DNA of 64,000 nt, taken from contig CAIWDD010000114.1 in NCBI GenBank assembly GCA_903911355.1, positions 1 to 64,000 on the forward strand. The letters are read 5' to 3'. A model generated the notes under the pieces. The model was not told where the DNA came from. It made no database searches and saw nothing but the letters and a program-made list of their open reading frames with translations. The position numbers were made by a program, and so were the translations under genes. The DNA comes from an uncultured Nodularia sp. (GTDB taxonomy: Bacteria > Cyanobacteriota > Cyanobacteriia > Cyanobacteriales > Nostocaceae). Position 1 is the stretch's first letter, and each line of letters begins with the position of its first letter. Shown here piece after piece: positions 17,828 to 26,060 of this stretch.

Positions 17828-19189
17828 TTAATTCTTGTTAAATATTAAAGATAATATTTGATAAATAATTCGATATATGGATGTAACTGCAATAGTTGCT
17901 AAACCACCAGCAACCGCTAGCAAGATTATTTGTGAAATTGCAATTCCCCCTTGTAAAAAGGGAACAAAAAGAATCACTGCTAAGGTAATTACCGGAATCA
18001 ATAATAAATCAAACTTTTCAATCCACCGTCTAGTTTGGGCGAATATTATTATACCTAAGATCAAAGCACAAATCACCCCAGTGATTATAGGACTGCCCAA
18101 GAAACTATTCAGAGCGATCGCTATTAATGCACCCTCAAAGCCGCTAAAAGCTGCTCCAGCCAATAATTCCCAGGTAGAAAAACTGGGCTGAGGTTTTGTT
18201 TTGGCTGGTTGAGATTGGGGTGTAACAGTTGGGGGAATTGATGGTTGAGAAAGAGCTATAATTACTTCATTGGCCGAATGAAAGCGTTGATTAGCAGCAG
18301 GTAAGAGCATTTTATCTAAAATATCAGCCAGGCGAGGACTGACCTTAACTAAAGAGCGCCATTGCCACTGATTAGTATAGGTATCAAACAGTTGATTTGC
18401 TTCTTTACCTGTCAGCAAGTTCAGGATAGTGACAGCCAAAGCGTATAAATCTGTAGACGGGAAGACCTGGTTACCGGCCATTTGCTCAGGTGGTGCAAAT
18501 CCCATGGAATAAATACCAGTGGAAGCGCTGGAGCCTCCTGTAGCATTTGTTACCTGCTTTACAGCCCCAAAATCCAGCAGAAAGAGTTTACCATCACGAC
18601 GACGCATGATATTAGAAGGTTTAATATCTCTGTGAATGATACTTCTATCATGTACGAACTGTAAAACCTTGAGAATTTCTTGCAGTATTTCTAAAACTTC
18701 TGGTTCAGAAAATTTACCCTTCTGATCCAATTCTTCTTCTAGATTTTGTCCATCAATGTATTCTTGTACCAAGTAAAAAAACTGCTCTTGATGTCCTCCT
18801 TGCCAACTATTAACTATCACCGGAAAAAAAGCAAATAAACCAGGTATTTGCTCGTGTCCACTACCTATTTGGGCTAGAACTTCTGCTTCTCTCTCAAATA
18901 ACTTTTGTGCTTTTTGCAATTGAGTAGGTGATAAACTTCCCGCGGGCTGGAACTGCTTGACTACGCATTGACGCATTCCTGGTATGCGGCGATCTATTGC
19001 TAAAAATGCTGTACCAAATCCCCCTCTTCCCAGTAACTTAACTGGCACATATCGACCATCTAGGAGTAAGGGCATACCGCAGGTAGTACAATATTTTTGT
19101 TGCGTTGTTTTCAGGGTGTTAATATCGTCTAAATCCGCAAAATAGTTTTGTGGGCGAGGGCAAGTCGGACGAGTACAGTAAACTTTCAT
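17828..19189 (-). CDS. Serine/threonine protein kinase with N-terminal zinc ribbon and C-terminal membrane helices
   Basis: From the ATG at 19189 the protein has 453 residues. The N-terminal 45 residues hold four cysteines (CTRPTCPRPQNYF and CTTCG), typical of the cyanobacterial 4-Cys kinases. The Hanks-type kinase domain (about 45-300) shows LLGRGGFGTAF, the ATP-binding Lys in CVVKQF, the catalytic loop HRDIKPSNIM, DFGAVK and the APPEQ activation/APE-like segment. A Pro/Gln-rich linker and about four hydrophobic helices follow (from about 330). The kinase is thus membrane-bound with a cytoplasmic catalytic domain. It lies upstream of the anchored binding protein in the same orientation. An upstream ATG at 19204 is possible. 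Confidence 0.92.
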   Translation of the reverse strand: MKVYCTRPTCPRPQNYFADLDDINTLKTTQQKYCTTCGMPLLLDGRYVPVKLLGRGGFGTAFLAIDRRIPGMRQCVVKQFQPAGSLSPTQLQKAQKLFEREAEVLAQIGSGHEQIPGLFAFFPVIVNSWQGGHQEQFFYLVQEYIDGQNLEEELDQKGKFSEPEVLEILQEILKVLQFVHDRSIIHRDIKPSNIMRRRDGKLFLLDFGAVKQVTNATGGSSASTGIYSMGFAPPEQMAGNQVFPSTDLYALAVTILNLLTGKEANQLFDTYTNQWQWRSLVKVSPRLADILDKMLLPAANQRFHSANEVIIALSQPSIPPTVTPQSQPAKTKPQPSFSTWELLAGAAFSGFEGALIAIALNSFLGSPIITGVICALILGIIIFAQTRRWIEKFDLLLIPVITLAVILFVPFLQGGIAISQIILLAVAGGLATIAVTSIYRIIYQILSLIFNKN

Positions 19190-19323
19190 TTTTATCATTG
19201 TCATGCCATCAATAAATCGATTTACTTGCTCTCAACCATAAATTATAATTTCCCCACGAATAGATTGAAGAAAATTACATCCCCAAACTAAAAATACTGA
19301 TGACAAGAGACTAATACTAGATT

Positions 19324-20352
19324 TTAAACTGGTTCAGAAGAGTTAATATTAACTTCGTTAATATTAACTCCATCCAGTGTATTTACATTTAACTTGGGTT
19401 GTGATATTTTCAACATCTCTTTATTCCATTCTGGAGTAGCAAACTGAGGTAAAATTTCTTGACTAAATGCTTCTGCAGCCTTGGAACGATAGCGATTAGG
19501 ATTAAAAATCAACCAGAGGTTTCGCTTGACGACGACACCTTCAATGCAGGTAGATTTTAATACACCCATTTGTAATTCTTTGGCGATGGCTGAGGTGGAG
19601 ACAAAGGCAGCACCCAAGCCTGATTGCACGGCATTTTTGATGGCTTCTATGGAATTTAGTTCCATTTCAAACTTAAACCGTCTGGTATCAATATCACACC
19701 TTACCAGTACCTGATCAATCACCTTGCGAATAGTTGATTGGGAGTCTAGAGTAATGAATTGTAGTTTATATAGGTCTTCTTTTTGAATTTTTTCCAGTTT
19801 AGCAAAGGGATGAAATATCGGTAAAATCAGTGCTAGTTCATCCTCAGCGTAGGGCATAATTACCAAAGATTCTGCTAACTCAGCCGGAACTTCACCACCA
19901 ATAATCGCTAGATCAATTTGTCCATTAGCGACACTCCAAGCGGTGCGCCGGGTAGAGTGGACATGTAATTGCACTGATACATCTGGATATTTTTGGCGGA
20001 ACATACCGATCATTTTTGGTAAAAGATAAGTTCCGGTGGTTTGAGAAGCGCCAACAATTAAAGTACCGCCTTGGAGGTTTTGTAAATCTTCCACAGCGCG
20101 GCAGGTTTCTTGACACAAACTCAGGATTTTCTCGCCATAGCTCAAGAGTAGATGTCCAGCTTCGGTTAATTGTGCGCGACGACCTCCACGGTCAAATAAA
20201 GGTACATCCAGCTGTCGTTCTAAATTTTGGACTTGTAAACTCACCGCAGGTTGCGAGACGTAAAGACTATCAGCAGCACGCTTAAAGCTCCCTTCTGCGG
20301 CGATCGCTTTCAGGATACGTAACTGATCTAAAGTGAAAGGAAGGTCAGACAT
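19324..20352 (-). CDS. rbcR: LysR-type regulator, RbcR (RuBisCO operon regulator, Ycf30-like)
   Basis: The 342-residue protein starts [18 protein letters not shown] and carries the LysR winged helix ([21 protein letters not shown], about 22-42) followed by a periplasmic-binding-protein-like effector domain. The sequence closely matches what I know of cyanobacterial and red-lineage plastid RbcR, which activates carbon-fixation genes. CmpR, NdhR and NtcB have different N-termini. The C-terminal tail is extended and contains a VNIN repeat encoded by tandem palindromes. The ATG at 20352 is preferred over a TTG nine bases upstream. It is divergent from the Z-ISO-like gene, as in other Nostocales. 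Confidence 0.88.
   Translation of the reverse strand: MSDLPFTLDQLRILKAIAAEGSFKRAADSLYVSQPAVSLQVQNLERQLDVPLFDRGGRRAQLTEAGHLLLSYGEKILSLCQETCRAVEDLQNLQGGTLIVGASQTTGTYLLPKMIGMFRQKYPDVSVQLHVHSTRRTAWSVANGQIDLAIIGGEVPAELAESLVIMPYAEDELALILPIFHPFAKLEKIQKEDLYKLQFITLDSQSTIRKVIDQVLVRCDIDTRRFKFEMELNSIEAIKNAVQSGLGAAFVSTSAIAKELQMGVLKSTCIEGVVVKRNLWLIFNPNRYRSKAAEAFSQEILPQFATPEWNKEMLKISQPKLNVNTLDGVNINEVNINSSEPV
19341..19369. repeat. Tandem palindromes inside the rbcR 3' end
   Basis: The 12-bp palindrome GTTAATATTAAC occurs twice, within 19341-19354 and 19357-19369, separated by 2 bp. In the rbcR frame these encode VNIN-type residues of the C-terminal tail. Confidence 0.75.
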
Positions 20353-20549
20353 AAGGCTCAACCCACAATTTTAAAAGGAGCGGCTTGGAGAACAAAGCAA
20401 ACTGCTACGTAGTTTTTCTGCCCACTAGGGGCGTGATCTGTAGCAGAAATAAATAATTGGTGACAATTGACTAGTGAATCAAGTTTTCCAGCTTTTCACC
20501 CTCCCTTGTTTTGTTACATCTTCAAGAAGGCTTGACTCGAAAAAGACAG

Positions 20550-20595
20550 TACCACAACACCCTGAGTAAAGTCTCCTGTGGAAAATTTTGTGGTA
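20550..20595. promoter_or_regulatory. Inverted repeat in the rbcR/Z-ISO divergent promoter region
   Basis: TACCACAA (20550-20557) and TTGTGGTA (20588-20595) are 30 bp apart in the 284-bp region between the two divergent starts. It could be an operator half-site pair, possibly for RbcR itself. This is inference from position only. Confidence 0.3.
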
Positions 20596-20636
20596 TTGGT
20601 TGTACTGAGTTAACTTTTTGTTAAATTACTTCACCT

Positions 20637-21359
20637 ATGTATACAATGCTCAATTCTTGGCTTACTCCCAGTCATTTGGTCATGTTGGGATTACAATTAG
20701 CTTTCGCGATCGCTCACAGTGGGGGAGCGGCCCTCCGTCCTTGGGCAGAAAAACACATCGGACCGAGGCTTTATCGCATTTGTTTTGCATTAATTAGTTT
20801 ACCCTTAGCTGTAATCTTAATTATTTACTTTTTCAATCATCGGTATGACGGTTTGCAACTGTGGCTAGTACAGGCAGTACCGGGAGTGAGGTTAGGAGTT
20901 TGGGTATTATCAGCGATTTCCTTTTTCTTTTTGTATCCTGCTACCTTCAATTTACTAGAAATCGCTGCCATTCAAAAGCCCCAAGTTCACCTTTACGAGA
21001 CAGGAATTATTCGTATTACCCGCCATCCCCAGATGGTAGGGCAAATTATCTGGTGTTTAGCCCATACCCTCTGGCTAGGAACTAGCTTTACCTTGGTTAC
21101 TTCCCTGGGCTTAATCTTGCATCACTTGTTTGGTGTTTGGCATGGCGATCGCCGGCTGGCGGCACGCTATGGTGAAGCCTTTGAAATCGTCAAACAACGG
21201 ACATCTATTATTCCTTTCCGAGCAATTATTGATGGTCGTCAATCTATCAAATGGCAGGAGTTTCTCCGCCCTGCCTACTTAGGAGTAGCAATTTTTATAG
21301 CTCTGCTCTCTTGGGCTCACCCCCTGTTACTGGTAGCAACTAGTAGGATAGAATGGTAG
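20637..21359 (+). CDS. NnrU-domain membrane protein, Z-ISO (15-cis-zeta-carotene isomerase)-like
   Basis: The 240-residue polytopic membrane protein contains IAHSGGAALRPWAEKHIG near the N-terminus. Further in are the highly conserved blocks FFFLYPATFNLLEIAA and TGIIRITRHPQMVGQIIWCL, then HHLFGVWHGDRRLA. These blocks match plant Z-ISO, a haem-b enzyme that isomerises the 15-cis bond of zeta-carotene in carotenoid synthesis. The His residues expected as haem ligands are present in HSG and HHLFG or HPQ, but their assignment is by eye. Bacterial relatives are often annotated only as NnrU. The gene is divergent from rbcR and upstream of a thioredoxin-like gene. Confidence 0.82.
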   Translation: MYTMLNSWLTPSHLVMLGLQLAFAIAHSGGAALRPWAEKHIGPRLYRICFALISLPLAVILIIYFFNHRYDGLQLWLVQAVPGVRLGVWVLSAISFFFLYPATFNLLEIAAIQKPQVHLYETGIIRITRHPQMVGQIIWCLAHTLWLGTSFTLVTSLGLILHHLFGVWHGDRRLAARYGEAFEIVKQRTSIIPFRAIIDGRQSIKWQEFLRPAYLGVAIFIALLSWAHPLLLVATSRIEW

Positions 21360-21728
21360 TTAGAGACGATTCCCACTATCAAAAGAAAATACCAGTTAAT
21401 GGCAATTTCTGCCGATCAACCGCTGCCAAATCAATGTAGTATGAATTTTAATAGCTTTCAGCAGGGGTATCTCTTCGTCAGTTTGATATTTTCTCTAGGT
21501 CTTTGACAAGTTAAATGCTTGTACTAGGGAAGTAATAACACAGCAGTCCAATTTCCTGGGAACAGGAAACATGGCCAGTGGATAAGTGAAAACAGCGACA
21601 GTATCTCTGCCCTGGCTGGTGGTTACAGTGTATGTTTTTCCTAAAGCTGCTTGAGGAAATAACTGCGTTGGCAATTCTTGCTCCTGATAGCTAGTTTAAT
21701 ATCAAAACCTTATAATTTTAGAGGCGTC
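21360..21728. other. Noncoding gap between the Z-ISO-like and thioredoxin-like genes
   Basis: These 369 bp carry the promoter region of the thioredoxin-like gene. A 65-codon minus-strand open frame without a start codon crosses the region, but I do not consider it a supported gene. No repeat stands out. Confidence 0.4.
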
Positions 21729-22115
21729 ATGGTGTTGTCGGTTAGTGAGCGGACATTTACACAAGAAGTTTTACAATCTCCCATTCCTGTTTTAGTGAAT
21801 TTTGAAGCACCGTGGTGCAGCTTGTGTCGCCTGATTCACCCTCTGTTGTTGCAGTTTAATGCTCAATGTGGTGAGCAAATCAAGTTAGTGGGGGTTAACG
21901 CTGATAATAATTTTAAACTGGCTAATACTTATAGACTAAGGACACTGCCAACTTTGCTGTTAGTGGAAAATGGCATAATTCGGCATCGTCTAGAAGGTTT
22001 TAGTAGTAAAGAGGATTTACGTCTGGCTTTAGAAGAAATTAAGCTCACCTATAACCACCGTTCTAGAACATACCATGCTGTAACCACAGCAGACATGGAA
22101 TGTCGCTCGGCTTGA
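21729..22115 (+). CDS. Thioredoxin-like protein
   Basis: From the ATG at 21729 the protein has 128 residues and a single thioredoxin fold. The active site is WCSLC (C30 and C33) instead of the classical WCGPC, followed by the cis-Pro region LRTLPTLLLV. The lack of Gly-Pro in the active site suggests an altered redox potential or partner choice. No signal peptide is seen, so it acts in the cytoplasm. An upstream in-frame ATG at 21678 would add 17 unsupported residues. The gene is probably monocistronic, because a hairpin lies about 100 bp after the stop. Confidence 0.88.
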   Translation: MVLSVSERTFTQEVLQSPIPVLVNFEAPWCSLCRLIHPLLLQFNAQCGEQIKLVGVNADNNFKLANTYRLRTLPTLLLVENGIIRHRLEGFSSKEDLRLALEEIKLTYNHRSRTYHAVTTADMECRSA

Positions 22116-22124
22116 CGCTCTACC

Positions 22125-22301
22125 CTAGAAGCCGGGATATTCACCACCAGGTACTCTAGTACCATTGTTGTTATCTTGGAACAACAGATCCAACTGAGTT
22201 TCCAAGTTCCCAGGCGCACCACGTTTGCTCTCAAGAGCGTGGTGTTGTCTGCTCACAAACCCTGTTGATTTAGGGTTGGGCGTTTGAAACAGTAATAGCG
22301 C
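22125..22301 (-). pseudogene. Open frame of coding character, possibly a gene remnant
   Basis: On the minus strand, 58 codons stay open up to a TAG at 22125-22127 and read like protein (segments SKRGAPGNLETQLDLLFQ and NNNGTRVPGGEYPGF). There is no ATG; a GTG at 22256 would give 43 residues. The frame overlaps a strong hairpin. Bases just beyond the stop loosely recall the 3' end of TnpB-type reRNAs. I do not recognise a product, and the frame could be chance. Confidence 0.3.
22217..22244. terminator. Strong stem-loop downstream of the thioredoxin-like gene
   Basis: CACCAC pairs with GTGGTG, and an inner GCTCT (22227-22231) pairs with AGAGC around a 2-nt loop, with a small bulge on one side. 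It lies about 100 bp after the stop codon and lacks a T-run. Confidence 0.45.
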
Positions 22302-22437
22302 CTAGGTTTCCCTGGCCAGAATTTCAGTCATCTGTGGCTCAAAATCCTAAAATTAAGAAAAATGGTAATTAGCTAAATTCAACAAATTTTTAGATAAACA
22401 AGGTAGAGGATAAATAGATCAGTAATCCAAACACTCT

Positions 22438-22669
22438 ATGATTGTCGAAGAATTTGATAAACAAGGACATTCCATCGTTAATTGGGACTTTTAGGGCAAA
22501 TATACCCTTTAGGTTACCTCGAATGTCAAAAATCTGTGGATTATCTGCATTTACGTAGTTTCAGCCAGGCTAATTATCTGCTAACTGCGTAAGTGTTCCT
22601 AAAGTTGAAGAAAATAATATTACAATTTCTTATGTTTTAGATGAGAATATTTACTGTTTGTCAGGTTGA
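22438..22669 (+). pseudogene. Possible decayed gene in three frames
   Basis: Three consecutive open stretches of coding character follow one another in different frames: 18 codons from ATG 22438 (MIVEEFDKQGHSIVNWDF), about 30 codons from 22497 (PLGYLECQKSVDYL region) and 24 codons from 22595 (VPKVEENNITISYVLDEN region). This pattern fits a small gene broken by two frameshifts. No family is recognised, and chance cannot be excluded. Confidence 0.3.
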
Positions 22670-22717
22670 TCAGAAGGAGTTGACAGACAAAACACTGTTG
22701 TAAAATAGACATAAGTA

Positions 22718-24499
22718 ATGATTTGGGGGGCCATTTACTGGTCAGGAACGCCTATAGAAACTATTTTTGGAAACCTTCAAGGTCTAAAATCCAGTCAGCT
22801 GAAGCAACTACAGCGACTGTACCACCAGCGCATCCCAGGCGATCGCATTACCACGCCTGAATTTTCCCAGCGTCTGGCCGCTATCAGCACAGAAATCAAT
22901 CAGCCTGTATGTGCTTACCTCAACCGTCGGGGACAAGTGATGCGTGTAGGGGTAGGTACACCCCGTCAAACGCAAATCCCACCGTTAGAATTACCCCGGT
23001 ACGGTGCAGAGCGTCTGAGCGGTATTCGTTGTATCGCCACCCATCTCAAGGCAGAACCCCCGAATGAGTCGGCTTTGACGGCTCTGGCATTGCAACGCTT
23101 AGATGCTCTTATAGTGCTAAATATCACTGGTACAGGATTTACAAAGCGCGGAGGCGGCTCCACTGGGTACGTCAAGGAAAGTTATTTAGCTCATTTAGTA
23201 TCCAATACTAAACAGCTAGTCTCAACTCAGCTGGGGACAAAGGTAAAATTAGTGGCTCCCGAGTCGGGACTTTACTCTAGCGTATCCCCACCTATGAGTT
23301 TAGATATGCTGTCAGAGCAGGATTTTATCGACTTAGTGGACAGTGTGGAAGCTGAATTCCAACGGGAATTTGTGTCCACGGAAGTAGCTGCTGACCATGA
23401 TCGCGTCGTCATAGTTGGTATTATTACTGACACAGAAAGTAGTCAAAGATTCCAAGATACCATAATGGAATTAGCCAGGTTAGTAGATACAGCAGGGGGA
23501 GAAGTATTACAGACACTACAACAAAAGCGATCGCGGATTCATCCACAAACAGTAGTGGGTGAGGGCAAAGTAGAAGAAATCGCCCTTACCGCCCAAACCC
23601 TGGGAGCTAATCTGATTGTTTTTGACCGTGACCTCTCACCCGCCCAAGTGCGTAACTTGGAAAGGAAAATAGGTGTCCGGGTCATTGACCGCACAGAAGT
23701 AATTTTAGATATCTTTGCCCAACGCGCCCAGTCCCGTGCTGGTAAACTACAAGTCGAACTCGCACAGTTAGGGTATATGATGCCTAGACTCAGTGGTAGA
23801 GGTCTGGCTATGTCGCGGTTAGGTGGTGGGATTGGCACCCGTGGACCCGGTGAAACTAAACTGGAAACAGAACGCCGCGCTATTCAAAAACGGATTTCTC
23901 GACTGCAACAGGAAGTCAACCAGTTACAAGCCCATCGCTCCCGGTTACGCCTAAGACGGCAAAATCAGGAAGTTCCCTCTGTGGCTTTAGTGGGCTATAC
24001 CAACGCCGGTAAATCCACTTTGCTTAATGCTCTCACCAACGCGGAAGTTTACACCGCAGACCAGCTGTTTGCTACTCTTGACCCCACCACTCGCCGCTTA
24101 GTAATTTCTGATGGTGACATTGGTGGAACTCAAGAGATATTACTTACAGATACAGTAGGTTTTATACATGAACTACCCGCATCTTTAATGGATGCCTTTC
24201 GTGCCACTTTAGAAGAAGTCACGGAAGCCGATGCTCTACTGCATTTGGTAGATTTATCTCATCCTGCTTGGTTGAGCCATATTCGCTCAGTTAGGGAAAT
24301 TTTGGCACAAATGCCAGTTACTCCGGGTCCAGCACTGGTTGTTTTTAACAAAATTGACCAAGCAGATAGCGCCACATTAGCTTTAGCTCGAGAGGAGTTT
24401 CCCCTGGCTGTGTTTATTTCCGCAAGTCAGCGATTAGGTTTAGAAACCCTGCGTCAACGTCTGACCCAACTGGTTCAATATGTTGTTGACACTCGGTGA
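22718..24499 (+). CDS. hflX: Ribosome-associated GTPase HflX
   Basis: The 593-residue protein is longer than E. coli HflX because of the N-terminal extension typical of cyanobacterial members (METIFGNLQGLKSSQLK-like start). The HflX domain carries the Gly-rich LSGRGLAMSRLGGGIGTRGPGE loop. The GTPase domain has GYTNAGKST (about 425-433), DPTTR in switch I, DTVGF, and NKID as G4. HflX splits stalled or hibernating ribosomes under stress. The start ATG at 22718 has no clear ribosome binding site. A GC-rich hairpin follows the stop. Confidence 0.94.
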   Translation: MIWGAIYWSGTPIETIFGNLQGLKSSQLKQLQRLYHQRIPGDRITTPEFSQRLAAISTEINQPVCAYLNRRGQVMRVGVGTPRQTQIPPLELPRYGAERLSGIRCIATHLKAEPPNESALTALALQRLDALIVLNITGTGFTKRGGGSTGYVKESYLAHLVSNTKQLVSTQLGTKVKLVAPESGLYSSVSPPMSLDMLSEQDFIDLVDSVEAEFQREFVSTEVAADHDRVVIVGIITDTESSQRFQDTIMELARLVDTAGGEVLQTLQQKRSRIHPQTVVGEGKVEEIALTAQTLGANLIVFDRDLSPAQVRNLERKIGVRVIDRTEVILDIFAQRAQSRAGKLQVELAQLGYMMPRLSGRGLAMSRLGGGIGTRGPGETKLETERRAIQKRISRLQQEVNQLQAHRSRLRLRRQNQEVPSVALVGYTNAGKSTLLNALTNAEVYTADQLFATLDPTTRRLVISDGDIGGTQEILLTDTVGFIHELPASLMDAFRATLEEVTEADALLHLVDLSHPAWLSHIRSVREILAQMPVTPGPALVVFNKIDQADSATLALAREEFPLAVFISASQRLGLETLRQRLTQLVQYVVDTR

Positions 24500-24526
24500 C
24501 TTGAATCGCCGTGATTGCTCTAAGAA

Positions 24527-24548
24527 CCCCCCGGATAGAAGCGGGGGG
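24527..24548 (+). terminator. GC-rich hairpin between hflX and grxC
   Basis: CCCCCC (24527-24532) pairs with GGGGGG (24543-24548) around 10 nt, 27 bp after the hflX stop. A short direct repeat of AAAGGCATTAA follows. There is no T-run. Confidence 0.5.
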
Positions 24549-24606
24549 ATTAAAGGCATTAAAAAGGCATTAAAATTAAGAAGTATTAAATTTAATTGAG
24601 GATTTT

Positions 24607-24873
24607 ATGGCTGCCAAAGTTGAAATTTACACTTGGAGCACCTGCCCATTTTGCATCCGTGCTAAGAGTTTGTTGACTAAAAAAGGTGTTGATTTTGCTG
24701 AATATTGCATTGATGGAGATGAACAAGCACGGTCTCAAATGTCAGTAAGAGCTCAGGGGAGACGCTCAGTACCACAAATTTTTATTAATGATTCCCATGT
24801 TGGTGGTTGTGATGATATTCACGCTTTAGAACGTCAAGGTAAGCTGGATGAATTATTAGCTTCTGATGTCTAG
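24607..24873 (+). CDS. grxC: Glutaredoxin 3
   Basis: The 88-residue protein is a dithiol glutaredoxin with the active site CPFC (C13, C16). The glutathione-binding elements are SVPQIFIN (cis-Pro) and VGGCDD. It reduces glutathione-mixed disulfides and supports ribonucleotide reductase-type reactions in the cytoplasm. In many cyanobacteria grxC precedes gshB, but here no gshB follows. Instead a palindromic repeat and a transposon-like remnant occupy the downstream 330 bp, suggesting local rearrangement. Confidence 0.93.
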   Translation: MAAKVEIYTWSTCPFCIRAKSLLTKKGVDFAEYCIDGDEQARSQMSVRAQGRRSVPQIFINDSHVGGCDDIHALERQGKLDELLASDV

Positions 24874-24920
24874 ATTAACCCAATATTGAGATTAAGATTA
24901 GACATATCTAACAAGTCACC

Positions 24921-24946
24921 TAGAGACGTGAGACCTCACGTCTCTA
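24921..24946. repeat. Palindromic intergenic repeat of Nostoc type
   Basis: TAGAGACGTGAG and CTCACGTCTCTA form a perfect 12-bp stem with a 2-bp centre. Palindromes beginning GTAGAGACGT and ending ACGTCTCTAC are, to my knowledge, abundant in Nostoc and Anabaena genomes. It may also serve as the 3' end of grxC. Confidence 0.7.
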
Positions 24947-25039
24947 CAGGTCTGGGGGAAAAAAGTATATTTACCGGCTTAGTTTGCTGAATAATTTAAC
25001 TCTAAATGCGGACAAAAACTGGAAAAATCCCTTTCATGG

Positions 25040-25165
25040 TTAACTATCACGGCGAATCAAGCCGTTGGCACTTCCTCCACTGTCTAAAGCCGATTGGCTT
25101 CCGTCGCTTTCGGGGATTTTCTTGTGAATCATGTCAGATATTGCACATTTTTTGATATCAGGCAT
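25040..25165 (-). mobile_element. Remnant of a TnpB 3' end with reRNA-like scaffold
   Basis: On the minus strand a 41-codon frame (ATG at 25165) ends at TAA 25040-25042 and contains KKIPESDGSQSALDSGGSAN, a tail seen on some cyanobacterial TnpB proteins. The same DNA reads GAAGCC-AATC-GGCTTTAG and then GTGGAGG-AAGTGCCAAC. This matches the hairpin-TTTAG-GGAG-GTCAA pattern at the 3' end of IS200/IS605 TnpB guide RNAs. The rest of the transposase is gone. It lies between grxC and the 3' end of the pst operon. The comparison is from memory. Confidence 0.45.
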
Positions 25166-25203
25166 ACTACTATATATGGCCAGTTGCTCCAGATATGGTA
25201 TAT

Positions 25204-26007
25204 TTAACCAAACCTGCCACTGACATAATTTCGGGTATCTTCTTGTTGGGGGTCATTGAAGATGGCTTCTGTAGAACTATATTCTACTAGATAACCACTG
25301 CGACCACCTTCCACAACCTGAACGTTGAAAAAAGCTGTCTTATCAGACACCCGTGCTGCCTGTTGCATATTATGGGTGACGATGACAATGGTATATTTTT
25401 CTTTGAGTTGGTGAATTAGTTCTTCCACCCGCAATGTAGAAACTGGGTCTAAGGCAGAACAGGGTTCATCCATGAGAATGATTTCCGGTTGCACTGCGAT
25501 CGCTCTAGCGATACACAAGCGTTGCTGTTGTCCGCCGGATAAAGATGTGCCACTTTGTCGCAGTTTATCTTTGACCTCATCCCACAAAGCAGCTTGTCTG
25601 AGACTGCGTTCGACTAATTCATCCATATTCCCTTGATAGCCATTGATTTTGGCTCCAAAAGTAATATTCTCATAAATTGATTTAGGAAAGGGATTTGGTC
25701 GTTGAAATACCATCCCAATTCGGCGGCGCACCTGTACAGGGTCGATGTTGGGTGCATACAAATTGTGATCGTAAAAATAAACTTTGCCTTCTGCTCGAAA
25801 GGAATCGATGACATCATTGAGACGGTTATAGCATCGCAGCAATGTACTTTTACCGCAGCCAGACGGACCAATAAAAGCTGTCACCCGATTTTTCGGGATG
25901 TCCAGCCAAATATTTCGCAAAGCCAAAAAATTACCGTAGTACACATTCAGATTCTCTGTGCGTAAAACAGTTTCAGTGTCATTCACTGTAGTAGTGTTAG
26001 TAGGCAT
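25204..26007 (-). CDS. pstB: Phosphate ABC transporter ATP-binding protein PstB (copy 2)
   Basis: The 267-residue cytoplasmic ATPase energises phosphate import. Walker A is GPSGCGKST, the signature is LSGGQQQRL, Walker B is [13 protein letters not shown] and the switch His is in VTHNMQQ. The C-terminus VSGRFG is typical of PstB. It is the last gene of the pst cluster, 53 bp after the first pstB copy, and is similar to it throughout except at the N-terminus. Tandem pstB paralogues are common in cyanobacteria. Confidence 0.95.
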   Translation of the reverse strand: MPTNTTTVNDTETVLRTENLNVYYGNFLALRNIWLDIPKNRVTAFIGPSGCGKSTLLRCYNRLNDVIDSFRAEGKVYFYDHNLYAPNIDPVQVRRRIGMVFQRPNPFPKSIYENITFGAKINGYQGNMDELVERSLRQAALWDEVKDKLRQSGTSLSGGQQQRLCIARAIAVQPEIILMDEPCSALDPVSTLRVEELIHQLKEKYTIVIVTHNMQQAARVSDKTAFFNVQVVEGGRSGYLVEYSSTEAIFNDPQQEDTRNYVSGRFG

Positions 26008-26060
26008 AATAATAGTGTATTGTAGATTTTTGCCCCAGAGAATCTTTCTCTGGTGGTTCC

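Noticed and set aside
21500-21700. 65-codon minus-strand open frame (ALGKTYTVTTSQGRDT region)
   Set aside because: No start codon and it overlaps the thioredoxin-like promoter. A frame of this length is expected by chance somewhere in this much noncoding DNA.
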